Shown: positions 45,393 through 56,759, counted from the stretch's first letter. The stretch: 64,000 nt of DNA from Vespula vulgaris (GCF_905475345.1 NC_066588.1:3604001-3668000), one strand, 5' to 3'. Program-made: numbers and translations. Notes: generated from the sequence alone by a model not told the origin.

Positions 45393-46731
45393 TATATTTA
45401 TAATACATAAATATTTTTATTATATATATTTTTTCTACTTAACATTGTATTGCGTATTGAGTTGCTATGTATTTTGTTTTTCTCTTTTTTTTTGTTTTTT
45501 AGCTTTTATTTTTATTGATTCGTTTAATTTTTTTTTTGTATCATAATTTTAATGTAACCATAGTAATTAGGAATTGTTATTATCTCTATTGTTTTTTTTT
45601 TGTATCTATTTATTGTTTATATAAAAATTCGTATGAACTATTTTGCGTTTGTGTGTATGTGTATTTGCGTATGTATGTATGTGTGACATATTTTTTTATT
45701 TATATATTTTTTACTCACTTGTTAGAAGAAATTAATTCGATATTTATAATTCACAGGCACGTTAATACCGATAATAACGTTAACTCCAATCTTCATTATT
45801 ATTTATAACTATTTATCTCGTATAATTTGTTATTCATAAATATTCAGAAATAAATACTCGTAAATAGGTAAATTAATGAATATTCCGTTCACTTCAGCAC
45901 ACATATGGATATATTTGCTCCTCTGGGCTGTAACAATCGCTTTAAATGAAAACATGAATCGTCGATGTAATCGATGATCCAGATTTTTAAAATAAATCAA
46001 GGAAACGCTTCGTAATTTTTTTCGTTCTTTTTTATCGAAATGAGAAATTAATGAAACGTTCGAATGGATAAACAAATTTATTGCTAATAATTAAACATGA
46101 ATTATAATAAATTCAGACAGATTATATATAAAAGACAACGATAAAATAATAAATTTAGTTTTTAATAAAATAAAAGTTAATAATAAAGTTAATAATAAAA
46201 TTTAAATAAAATAAAAGATATTTTTTAAAAAATATTTATAATGTTTTTAAAAAATATTTATAATATATATAAAAAATATTATACATGTATATCTCAAGAT
46301 TGATTTATTACACAGTTGTAACGAATATTCGTAATTATTATACTAATATAAAAGAAAAAGAGAGAAAGAAAGAAATGTCGAAATCGAATAATATTTTCTA
46401 ATCAGAATTTTTTTTTCTTTTTCTCCCCCTTATCAACGAAATCATTAAACGCACGACAGAAGAGTATGAAAAATAAGTTCGTTATAACGTAACTTTGCTC
46501 ATATTATCCATCCTTGTTAAATTTCCGACATTCCAAATAATTTGAAAAGGAGAAAATCAGACTACACGGTCAAAGCAACATATTCGTGAGAATTGTAAGT
46601 ACGTATGTTGGGAAAGTTCCATTATCGAAGATGAACGAATGACCTCGGGCTGATAAATAGTTTCGCTTCGTTGATCCTGAAACACACGGTATATAACTTT
46701 ACACATTTTCATTCGGAGACAAACGAATAAT

Positions 46732-46733
<2 letters not shown>

Positions 46734-46811
<78 letters not shown>
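46734..46811. repeat. Long (GA)n microsatellite
   Basis: About 77 uninterrupted bases of GA, the longest perfect dinucleotide array in the window. Confidence 0.98.
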
Positions 46812-46814
<3 letters not shown>

Positions 46815-46949
46815 GTTTCCTAGAGTATTCTTTATAGTATGTCGATAACGATAGATGAAGATAGATAGATCTTTCTTTGAACTTCCTCTTACCTGCTATA
46901 CTTATCTGTTATCCTCGTAAATTTTTTACGTCGCTTGGAGTTTCGTAAT

Positions 46950-47015
46950 TAAGTGAAAAAAAGAAAAAGAAGAAAGAATATTAAGGTTTGTTACTTATCG
47001 GTCAAACTTTTTTTA
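46950..47015 (+). repeat. Dispersed repeat, copy 2
   Basis: It repeats the purine lead plus TTAAGGTTTGTTACTTATCG and GTCAAA core of 45329-45392, 1.6 kb downstream in the same orientation. The element type is unknown. Confidence 0.8.
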
Positions 47016-47318
47016 TTTATTCGTTGTTTTATCTTTTTATTTTATTTTATTTTATTTTTTCCTTTTATTTTGTCCTTTTTTTGTCGTTTTTGTTTTATTT
47101 TGTTTTGTTTTCTACTACAAATGGCGGTTCCGCCATTTTTCTCATTTCTTGTCAATTTTATCACGCTACGTTTGCGCTTATCGTTATACATATATACATA
47201 TATACATATATAATTTTTTTTAATATGTTTAATTTCAATTATTAAATAATAATAATATTAAATAATAATAACAATAATATTTTATTTCTTTTTCTTTAAA
47301 TAATAAAATAACAAAAAA

Positions 47319-47356
<38 letters not shown>

Positions 47357-47660
47357 ATTTTATTTCATGAAATATAATTTATAATGTCACAATGTTGATA
47401 ATAATTATATATTATCCAATATTATGTATGTGATATAAAAAAGAATAATTTTTATAATAACTATGATATACAAATGTAAATTTATAATCACATCTAGCTT
47501 ATAAATTGTAATTATACAAAAGCATTCTTTTTATTATCAAGAATAAATATCAAAATGTAAGCAAATAGTTTCAAAGCTTAGTTCTTCCTTTTTTAAAGTT
47601 TCATTTTTCTTTCTTCTTTTTCTTAACTTTTCATTGTCGTGTTTAAGTTGTCATCTACTA

Positions 47661-47668
47661 TGACGTCA
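47661..47668. promoter_or_regulatory. Full palindromic CRE, TGACGTCA
   Basis: Perfect CREB/ATF-type palindrome in a complex segment with several CATCATTGTCA-like phrases around it. No adjacent transcription start is visible. Confidence 0.3.
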
Positions 47669-49524
47669 CTGTTCATCATCATTGTCACTCAACATCATTG
47701 TTCATCTACGGTATTCGTCGTCGTCGTCAACAGGGCCTAGTTGTTTCGATAAGAAGAACGATAGTTTCTAGTTTATATACGATACATACATACATACATA
47801 TATACATATATACGTACATATATATGTATGTGTGTATATATATATGTATATATACATATTTATGTATATCCTGAAGCAGTTTGGTGTTGTATGCTGCTAC
47901 TGATGCGTCGACTTTCGCGTTAACGTCAACGTCGACGAACGTCAAACTAATTTTGCTCTTGGAACAGAGATCGATAAGAACGATCGCTCTTTCACGTTAA
48001 TTTACCAAAAGTAACTTTCTTGCTCGTTACTTGTACTAATATAATATTAACAAATAGAAGTTATTAATATAGTTAGAAATAACTGTAACTTATAATATAT
48101 ATATTGTAAGTAATTTTTATAATTCATATTGCCGACAAATATAAATCATAATAGTAGAAAATATAATTTTGCTTATGTGTAAAATATATGAATATTTTTT
48201 TTTTTTTATTATTTGTAACACGTATTAGTTACAAGTATTAATAACTTATATCTATTCTTATAACAAATTCTAGAAATTTTATATTCATAATGAATGCTTA
48301 TAACTGGTACTCTAATAAAATTTTGCATACATGTATTGCTTTTTATTTATTTTTTTTCCAATAAATAATTCGTATTACTAATTAATATCCCTAACAAAAT
48401 TTTCAATCAGTGAGATTGATTTTTTCTATTCAACATTTTCGATATTGTGCAGAAGGATTTGGGAGATTATTAATCAACGTATTTAAATGAATCAATAACT
48501 TATATGAATAAAAAATATTAAAAAAAATTGTCGATCGATTAAATCGAATTAAAAAAAAAATTTTTTTCATTATCGAAATAAAAAAACTTTTTTAAATCAC
48601 GTTAAAATCGATCATAGTATTAGTTTCTTGATAATGAATAATACGTCAGATTAGAAATCAAATGAATAGAAATTTGATGATAAATCTTATTACTAGGTAA
48701 TATTTAGGTTGTATAATATGAACCATTAAATTATAAGACCATGATATTTGCTTTAGTTAGACTTTAATGTGACTCTTTGGTGCTCGGTAATATTTAGAAA
48801 TATAGATCATCTCGCGTCGTCTTAAAGTCTTGAATCGTTTTAACGGTATGTAAATATAGTATGTACATTGCTTGCAGACTACACGAAATTTAATTTACTT
48901 ACAATTAGTTATAATATTACCGGAATATTAATAATACTTAAGTAATCTGATTTCATAATATTTGAAATAGATAAAATCATTGAAAATTTATATATATATA
49001 TATATATATGATAATATAATAATATAAAATATTTTAAATATATAATATAATAATTAATAATTAAAAATATGATATATATAATAATATAGTAATAAAATAT
49101 ATATATATAATAATAATAATAATAATAAATATATCAAATATACTTATAAGGATATTTTTCCTTAAAATATCACCAAAGATATTTTTAACAAATTTTCATT
49201 TAATATATCATAAGAAATATATACATATGTAATATATAATATATTTACATAGAAGAAGTTGAGAAAGATGCAAATATATAAGTTATATAAGGATTTACTA
49301 TATTGAGAGTTGAGAGAAGAAGAAAGAGAGAGAGAGAGAAAGAGAGAGATCTAAAGAGGGAGAGCATCTAATTATATTGCCAGCAAATAATCACAGAGGG
49401 TGACCACCACCCCATGGCTTACCGTTTCGTTTACATTAAAACGATTTTCCTTCTCTTTCTGTAACGTATAAGATTTTAATAAAACGCGATATTAAAGGTA
49501 CTAAGTGCAGAGTCATCCACTAGG

Positions 49525-49920
49525 TTGAAGCCCAACTACGGGGCAAGAAACTTGAGGGTTTCTTTCATTTATCTCAGCCTCGTGAGAGACCGCAGTACAA
49601 TTATTACCTCTCTTTCTATCTCTCATTTTCGTTCTTTTGATATATGTATGTTAAAGAAACCTAGTCTCAAAGAGTATCTCCGAGAGAATCGTTTATGTCA
49701 CAATAAATTCTTTTTTCTTTTGAAAATATTCTTATTTTTAAATATATATATGTTAATTTATATATACACACACATATATGTGTATAAATATATAGATATA
49801 TATATATATTGCAAATTATATATTATATATTATATATTATATATATATATTTCTTTTTTCTTTTTAATTTTTATAAATCGTATATCTATATATCAAAATT
49901 TTTTAATCAAAATTGTTTAA
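49525..49920 (+). CDS. Open frame, 131 codons, front half complex
   Basis: The frame is open from about 49525 (no ATG there; first ATG near 49648). Its first 60 codons lie in a unique, higher-GC segment (49390-49700), followed by a hydrophobic Phe/Leu/Ile/Tyr stretch that reads AT-rich repeat. A good acceptor (tttcatttatctcag at 49571) precedes this frame at offset 1 and another at offset 0 that is open 20 codons. It may be an exon of about 50 codons; the repeat-derived tail is not credible protein. No family is recognised. Confidence 0.15.
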   Translation: MKPNYGARNLRVSFIYLSLVRDRSTIITSLSISHFRSFDICMLKKPSLKEYLRENRLCHNKFFFLLKIFLFLNIYMLIYIYTHIYVYKYIDIYIYCKLYIIYYILYIYISFFFLIFINRISIYQNFLIKIV

Positions 49921-50027
49921 TTCAAAGTCAAAAAATAAATATTGCGTATTATATTATATATATATTTCTTTTTTTTTCTTAATTTTTATTTTACACAATG
50001 TGGTAATAGTGCCTATTTGTGTTAACG

Positions 50028-50113
50028 CTAATTTGAAATTTCTTTTGTTACAGGTGAGTAGCCACTGGTTTCTGTACTTTTCGAACAAACACTGACTATA
50101 CTTTACGGTGAGT
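50028..50113 (+). other. Recursive-splice-like site with downstream 5' splice site
   Basis: A branch-point-like CTAAT (50028-50032) lies 22 bases upstream of a pyrimidine-rich tttcttttgttacag, ending at 50053, that is joined directly to GTGAGT (50054-50059). A 3' and a 5' splice site with no exon between them is the signature of recursive splicing sites in long insect introns. A second GTGAGT at 50108-50113 bounds a 54-base segment containing a stop in each of the three frames, as expected of an RS-exon that is normally skipped. Confidence 0.45.
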
Positions 50114-50766
50114 TAACAAATCGATATTATTTACAAAATAATATATAAGAGATAAAGATAAGTGATGTATTGATTTTCATTAAGGGACTCTATGAAAGAG
50201 ATTTCTTTAAAAATTATTTATAAAAAGTTATTATTGCAACGTACGAATATTATTATTGAAAATTCTCTTACGTCCTTGTTCCAAAATAAAATATAAAACA
50301 AAAGAGAAAAAAAATAGCTTCGATAACAAAAAATTTTTCGCTTTTTTCTTTTATAAACCAAAAAAAAAAAAGGATTGACACGCAGTGCCAATTTTGTTTA
50401 ATAAATAAAAAAAAAAAATATACAAAACATACAAACATTAATTGGATTCTATGTTAAACTTGTAAAACATAAAAAGATATATGTCCACGCACACACGTAC
50501 ATACATAAATTATATACATACACAAACCTAACACTAATAATCATTCGATACGTATCTATACATTATGGTACAACATAAATCAATTTACAACATTTCTTTA
50601 AACTTCAAAAAATACCAACTACAAAAGTACAAAAAAAAAAGTATCGTACAAGAAAGAAATTCGTGAAAACGATTTACCAGGACGATTTATAGGGTACAAA
50701 CCCTTCCGACATTACTTTTCGTTGGATAAGAAAGGGTCTATCATTCGTAGAGAAACGGTATCGGTT

Positions 50767-50770
<4 letters not shown>

Positions 50771-50811
<41 letters not shown>
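50771..50811. repeat. (CT)n microsatellite
   Basis: About 41 bases of CT. Confidence 0.96.
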
Positions 50812-50814
<3 letters not shown>

Positions 50815-50948
50815 GAAAAAAAATAAATAAAAAGAAAAAAACCAAACAATCGAAAAAAAGAAATTCACCCTCGAATACCTAACCACCTCCTCATTCTACT
50901 CACTCCTCCGACACTCACCTTTTCAGTACTCACGGATATATGTCCTGC

Positions 50949-51065
50949 CTAGAGGCATTGGTTCGAACTTTCGAAAGGTAAAAAACGAGCCTTCTTTTTG
51001 CTGGCAACCCTTCTTCGCTCGTTCAGAGTTACCACACTCGACCCATGCATTCCCAAGAGTCTCAT
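50949..51065 (-). CDS. Candidate small ORF, 38 codons, upstream of a donor
   Basis: On the minus strand an ATG at 51065-51063 opens a 38-codon frame ending in TAG at 50951-50949. It has mixed composition with a basic central patch (ERRR, KKK). A consensus donor AAAAG|GTGAGT follows at 50919/50918. The block 50930-51080 is unique and higher in G+C. It could be a 5' exon with a short upstream ORF, or chance. No family is recognised. Confidence 0.17.
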   Translation of the reverse strand: MRLLGMHGSSVVTLNERRRVASKKKARFLPFESSNQCL

Positions 51066-51099
51066 AGAACCTTTCGTACGTCGATGTATGTGTATATAT

Positions 51100-51222
51100 A
51101 TATGTGTATATATATATATATTATATGTATGTATGTATACATAGAAATATATGGGTTAGTATACATACACTCTTAATATACAAATTGTAAGTATCGAACA
51201 CCCATATGAGTGTGTGTATTAT

Positions 51223-51278
<56 letters not shown>

Positions 51279-51922
51279 TTATATGTGCATACGATTTAGT
51301 TTGGATTAATTGTATTTGTACACACACATACACGTATATATACATACAAATACATTGTAGGTATCAAATGTTCATATACATGCAAATAAATATATATGTG
51401 TATATGTACATATGTAAATATACGATTGAATATGTGTACGTATGTATGTATATATAAATTTAGATATGTATATATATGTGTATGCATGTATATGCATATA
51501 ATATATATATATATATTGGTTAGTGTGTGTATTTATATACGTATATATAATGTATATATGTATGTATGTACGTATGTATGTATGTATATATATATTGTAG
51601 GTACATACATCGTTAACATCAAAGTTGAATCGTGGGTCAAAGTGCATCTAGTAGTTCGTTTCGTAAAGCTGAGTGTATGTAAACGTAACTAGATTTAATT
51701 ATGTTCGTTTAGTTTAAATGAGCTTCCTCGCGATCATCTAACTGATATCTTATCGATCGATTTTTTTTTCTTTTTTTTTTTATTAAAATAATATAACTTT
51801 TACTTTTCAACTGCGAGCCAATATGATCAACTTTTAAATTGAATTTTGACGTTTAAGAATAATCGATGATACGTGTTTCTAGTTTTCTATTCTTTTTTTT
51901 TTTTAATGTATATGTATATATG

Positions 51923-51956
<34 letters not shown>

Positions 51957-52640
51957 TATTTTATTCTATTCTATATTTTCTCTTTCATTTTTTTATTTAT
52001 TTATTTATTTTATTTTATTTTATTTTATTTTTTTTAATTCAATTAGCTCTACCCTTTTAGAGAGTCATAGTGTAAATTGAAATGATAGATCGTTGAAATT
52101 TTATCTCACGAGTGGATTGTTCGCTTTTATTATTATTATTTTTTTTTCTTTTTTCATATATATATATATAATTTTTTTCTCTTTTTATCGATCAGTTTAG
52201 ATATTCTTACAGATTCGAAAGAAATTTTTATACAGTAAGATCAATGGGACTTCTTTAATAATAATAAATAATAATAATAATAATAATAAAAATAATAATC
52301 ACATTTACAGATTTGTGAAAAGAAGAGAAAACCGACAAACAATTGGAATAATCCGAAAAGGAAAATGATTAGACAGTGTGAAAATATTTTTCGTAGAATT
52401 TAATTTTTTATTAAGAACATTATTTTTTGATTACGATGAAAAAAAAAAGGAAAGAGAGAAAGAAAGAAATTAAAAAGAAAAAATAAAGCGAACCTGCGAG
52501 ATTTATAATTTTTTTATTTTATTGAGATGAAAATTTTTAGATATGCTTCAGGTCTCTCTATTGAAATCGATAATTGACAAACAATGATCATTTCAAAATA
52601 TCGTAACTTTTGCAGAAAAGCGATGAAAGAAATTTTTTCG
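51100..52640. other. Non-coding AT/ATGT-rich stretch
   Basis: It holds ATGT/ATAC runs and (AT)n at 51225-51275 between 51085 and 51600, a T-rich block near 51890-52035 with a short CA run, an AAT run near 52258-52290 and a purine block at 52438-52485. Tyr/Ile/Cys frames across 51120-51690 are artefacts. Confidence 0.8.
51225..51275. repeat. (AT)n microsatellite
   Basis: About 51 bases of AT. Confidence 0.97.
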
Positions 52641-52650
52641 GTCCATTTAC

Positions 52651-52752
52651 CACACTTTGCCTGCCCTAATACTTTTCTCTCGTACGAATCTCCAGTAATC
52701 TATCATCCTGATCCATCTATTTCTCCCAATGGAGTTAGAATTTTGTGATTTT
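52651..52752 (-). CDS. Candidate internal exon, 102 nt, unknown
   Basis: On the minus strand a CT/T-rich tract (about 52780-52755) ends in ctctttcag at 52753, and 102 bases later a plausible donor TGTG|GTAAATGG begins at 52650. One of the three frames (offset 1) is open across the whole segment for 33 codons, giving a Trp/Arg/Ile-rich peptide, and continues only to a TAA formed by the donor itself. The other two frames are closed by stops. Splice signals at both ends plus a single fully open frame make this one of the better exon candidates. No family is recognised. Confidence 0.28.
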
Positions 52753-53706
52753 CTGAAAGAGTAAAAGAGAGAGAAGAAAATTATACTTGTTGAAATTTGA
52801 TAACCATCGCTTTTCGACGTATTTATTACGAGTGATCGATCAATAATCAAAATCAAAAATTTTTGTATTAAATTTTTTTTTAAATTTACGCTATACTTTT
52901 TTTTTAATTTATATATCTGTAAATATATGTAAGATATACAGGAGGTGTCTCAAAAAAAAAAAAAAAGATCTACTCAAACGCTTTGTTCGTAAACTTGACA
53001 AAAGAAATGTACGATAAAGAGAATGATACAACAAATAAAAGAAGAAATAAAGAGGGAAATAGAAGAAAAGAGAAAAGAGAAAGAAAATATTTATTAGATA
53101 TTTCTCGTTGGAACGAAATTTAAGAATTACTAAGATTATTATTATTATTATAGAAATTTTCTTTAAGTCTTACCGGCAAGATTATCAAAACAGATTATGG
53201 AAGCTCGAGATCGAAAATATACGTATACTTTTTTAAGATTGTTGAAACGTCCTAAGCATAAAAAAAGAAAAGTCTCAAAGAAAGAAAGAAAAAGAAAATT
53301 GAAGTAAAAAATTTCTCTTTAAACAATCGAACAAAATTATTAAAACTTTTCAAGACTTTGCAAGAAAGATGTATGTCGAAAATAAAATTCAGTATCTACT
53401 TTTTTTATTTATTTTTTCTTTTATATATATATATATACTTATTTTATATATACATACATACATACATATATATTTTTTTATTTTATTTCTTTTCGAATGG
53501 CTGAATCTTAATCCTCAGAGCTGGCTCGTTGTCTCTTCGCAAAAGGCGGGACTGGCTAGAAAATCGGCTTCAGAAGGGGTAGGGGGTTAAGGGGTAGATG
53601 GTAGGGGAGAGTAGAAGGGTAGAAGGTAGGGGTTGGACAGGTTTTCGGTCCGTTGCTTCCTGGGTATCCTGAGGGATTCCGTTTTAGTCTCTCTCGGCCT
53701 AGCTCA

Positions 53707-53734
53707 CCGGTCAACTGACCGGAAACGTTTCCGG
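53707..53734. promoter_or_regulatory. Two fused palindromes sharing CCGG
   Basis: CCGGTCA-AC-TGACCGG (53707-53722) is a perfect inverted repeat with a 2-base centre. CCGGAAACGTTTCCGG (53719-53734) is a perfect 16-bp palindrome, and the two share CCGG at 53719-53722. The second presents ETS-type CCGGAA on both strands; the first has a CAACTG E-box-type core. They lie in a G+C-rich island (53500-53910). Confidence 0.45.
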
Positions 53735-53782
53735 ATATAAGTCTGGCCGATACCAGAAGCCGGACTACTACAACCTACCATC

Positions 53783-53908
53783 ATGAAACACACTATCTTC
53801 CATTTTCCTCAAGCGCAGCTCGTCGCTTCGTCCATTTCGTCTTTCAATCTCGAATTTCCTACCCGAGAATCCCTTTACTCTTATCTTCGTCTCAACTCGA
53901 CTATCTAA
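53783..53908 (+). CDS. Candidate small ORF, 41 codons
   Basis: An ATG about 50 bases after the fused palindromes opens 41 codons of ordinary composition (Ser-rich, with Phe, Leu and Tyr) ending in TAA, inside the G+C-rich island. The region just upstream has no clear TATA or initiator. No family is recognised; it is reported because of its context. Confidence 0.15.
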   Translation: MKHTIFHFPQAQLVASSISSFNLEFPTRESLYSYLRLNSTI

Positions 53909-53938
53909 TTTCACTTCTACTATCCCACGAATACGAAA

Positions 53939-53946
53939 GAGAGAGA

Positions 53947-54002
<56 letters not shown>
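53939..54002. repeat. Long (GA)n microsatellite
   Basis: About 64 bases of GA with one GGG interruption. Confidence 0.97.
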
Positions 54003-54005
<3 letters not shown>

Positions 54006-54009
54006 TTTA

Positions 54010-54750
54010 ATCATTATTGCTTTATCAAAAATATATTGTCCACAACAAAGTATTTAAGATAATATAACATTCGTTTACTTAATTTCTTCAAAAATAATTT
54101 TTTGACGAAATAATATGAAATAAATTCGTGAAAATACGTGATTGATGAAAAATTTTATTGCTAATAAATTCATGTATATATGTATAATTATATCATTATA
54201 GGTGTGATTGAATAAGTAGCAAAGTTATAAATTGTTCAATAAATAAATATATATATATTTTTTTTATATAATAGACATTATATATTATATATCAGATATC
54301 GTATATTAGATACGTTAAAAAAAGAAGAAAAAAAAAATAATTCTTAATAAAAGAAACTCTTACGCATTATCACATTATCATATTATACTTTTGCTCACGA
54401 ATAATTCCCCCTTCTCTCTACTCCTAATCCTACCCCTAAGAAAAAAGAAAAGTGGCTATGTAAAACGAATGAAAGAAAAGAAAGAAAAGAGAAAAGGAAA
54501 CAGAAAAGAAATACAAAGAATATCAAACAAAAAGAAAAATAAGTAAAAACGAAAAAATAAATAAATAAATAAATAAAATTAACAAAACCTTAATGAACAT
54601 ACATCGAACAAAATCTCTGTACCATCTTCGTTCGATCTTGAAGAAAACGAAGAAAAAGTTGGATGAGTAGAAATAAAATTCTAAAAAAAAAAAGGTAGGA
54701 GTAAAAGTAGATTGAGGTTTTGAGGAGGAGAATGAGGATATAGAGAAACG
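54010..54750. other. Non-coding AT-rich and purine-rich stretch
   Basis: AT-rich sequence with short AT runs, then A/G-dominated sequence at 54435-54600. No exon is supported. Confidence 0.75.
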
Positions 54751-54761
54751 AGAGAAATAAT

Positions 54762-54947
54762 ATGGGAACGGAATTAAGTATTAATCGTTGTCTCTTTTAT
54801 ACCCACGTGATAACACAACCGGGTGTCTTTCGCGTTAGCAAACACGCGCTACAGATTTCTATTAAAATTGTCCGGAGTTTGTCACGGTTCGTGATTCCGC
54901 AGAGAGTTTTACTTAGCACACACCTTATTAGACGTCGTCGCTCTTAA
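54762..54947 (+). CDS. Candidate ORF, 61 codons, unknown
   Basis: An ATG frame almost free of simple repeats through a unique higher-GC segment (54770-55010). It encodes a mixed peptide with Ile/Val/Leu-rich centre and a terminal Arg cluster. A purine-rich lead (54710-54760) precedes the ATG. CACGTG occurs at 54805-54810 inside it. No splice signal or family supports it further. Confidence 0.17.
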   Translation: MGTELSINRCLFYTHVITQPGVFRVSKHALQISIKIVRSLSRFVIPQRVLLSTHLIRRRRS

Positions 54948-55112
54948 TTAACTCGACGGCAGTTCATCTACGCTTGGTTTTACTTCCAACCTAGCTCTCG
55001 CAACTACCCCCTATGAAAAGTACCCCTCTCTACTCTTGCTCGCCTACTACCACCCTTTAACCTATACTTCTATCCACTTTCCTCGATTCTACCCCTCTAC
55101 ATTCGTTCCTAA

Positions 55113-55170
55113 CCTCCCTCCCTTCCTCCCTTCCTCCCTTCCTCCCTTCCTCCCTTCCTCCCTTCCTCCT
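55113..55170 (-). repeat. (CCTCCCTT)n octamer repeat with G-quadruplex motif
   Basis: About seven octamer units. CCC runs at 55116, 55120, 55128, 55136, 55144, 55152 and 55160 are separated by 1 to 5 bases, so the minus strand carries seven GGG runs in a pure-purine mirror-like tract that could also form triplex DNA. Confidence 0.9.
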
Positions 55171-55239
55171 TTCCACCCTTTTTCCCTCTCTGCTTCTATG
55201 AAATATGCTCGACTTTATCCTTGCAAGTAAATAGGTCAT

Positions 55240-56640
55240 ACATATCCAATTACGAAGGCTAATTGACTGACTGAATGACTGATTGAACGAATGAATGAAT
55301 GGATGAATGAATGATTATTGGTACTTGTTACTACTACTACTACTACTACTATTACTACTATTACTATTACTATCGTTACTGTTGATATTACTGCTAGTAC
55401 TAATACTATTTTGATGCAAATTCGAATAAGTGTGTATAGGAAGATCGGAATTGATGGAATTTTTGACGAGTTTCAAAACCTCTTTCTAATGCTTTACGTG
55501 TAGTTAATATCAATCGATTTTGAAAAATTTTCTTTTTAGTATTTTCCTTTGATAATAATTATATATATATATTTATTTATATAATTAAAATATATTATAC
55601 AGGAATTATCGTATATAAGGATATATTTCATGTAAATAATAATATAATATTTAACATAATATCCATTTTTTTTAATAGTAAATATTTGTATATATATATA
55701 TATATTTAATGGTATAATATTTTTAATAATAAATAATAATAAATGTATGTAGTAATAATAGTTAGTATTATATATAAATATATATTTATTAATTTTCGAC
55801 AAATTAATTCGTCAAAAATTCATTAAACTCATTAATAATTCAACAATAATTATTAACACACCTATTTACATATCTAACATTTCTAAATCGATCTAATATT
55901 TCCCAATATTTTGCTTAAATAAATACCGGCAAGATTATACAATTTCTCTCTCTCTCTCTCTCTTTCTCTCTCTGTATATATTCACGACTCTTTCCCCCAC
56001 TCTTACTCTTTCTGAAAAAGTGAAGAAATATCAGCGAGAGAGATAGAGCCGTGCTAGAAAAGACGAACGAGCGACCGCGAGATATTCGCTAGTAAAAGTT
56101 TCGGTGGTTATATGTAGAGGGGGCAGAAAAAAAAAAGAAGGAGAAAAAGACGTGGAACAAGAAAAAAAATGGTAGAAAAAGCGGAAGAAAAAGAAGAAGT
56201 AAAAGAAGAAGAAGAAGTATAAGAAAAAGAAGAAGAAGAAGGAAAATAAATAACAAGCTGTCTGTGCGTACGCGTGGTAACGTATGTACACATATACTTA
56301 CAATATATACATATATATATGACACACATATATATGTTTGTATGTATGTATGTATGTATGTATGTATGTGTATAAGTGATCTCCGTCTGGTCCATGTTTT
56401 ATTCAAGCAGAGACGGTAAAAAGTTTTGAAAACTGAGATCGATCTGATTATCGCAGAAAGGAGGATGGAGAGGAGGGGGTGGTTTCTCTGGGAGTAAAGG
56501 CGTCTTTAACGTCTTAACTTACGATCAGGCACGAAATGGAAGCATATTATTTTTCCGTCTTGACAAACCCTCTTCTTCGCCCTTCCCTTCTGCTCCTTTC
56601 TCCTTCTAACTATCCTCTTACCCTCTCTTATATTTTTAGG
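55240..56640. other. Non-coding stretch
   Basis: A degenerate GAATGA/GACTGA run (55261-55315), TAC trinucleotide run (55328-55365), AT-rich sequence to 55940, CT run (55946-55968), purine block (56125-56250) and ATGT run (56338-56367). The minus-strand frames at 56031-56406 are repeat translations. Complex segments at 56000-56110 and 56390-56600 have no supported exon. Confidence 0.75.
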
Positions 56641-56759
56641 GATAAACGAAACAAAGAGGGAGAGAGAGAGAGAAAGAGAGAGAATAAAAGTAAAAGTGGA
56701 AAATAAAAAGAGAGAAAGAGAGAAAGAGAGGTAAATAATGAATGAGAAAGAGAGAGAGA

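Larger units (their letters stand above)
45140..49380. other. Non-coding AT-rich stretch
   Basis: It holds T-rich tracts near 45156-45230 and 47005-47110, (GA)n at 46734-46811, AT at 47325-47354, ATAC/ATGT runs near 47785-47870 and many short AT runs. Minor complex segments at 45890-46060, 46430-46680, 47640-47760 and 47870-48000 have no supported exon. Confidence 0.75.

Noticed and set aside
47727..47945. 72-codon minus-strand frame
   Set aside because: It lacks an ATG at its start, about half reads ATAC/ATGT repeats, and the front is a CGACGTT-like repeat.
50955..50975. GGTTCGAAC resembling a tRNA B box
   Set aside because: No matching A box or acceptor stem upstream, and the dyad is simply TTCGAA-type sequence.
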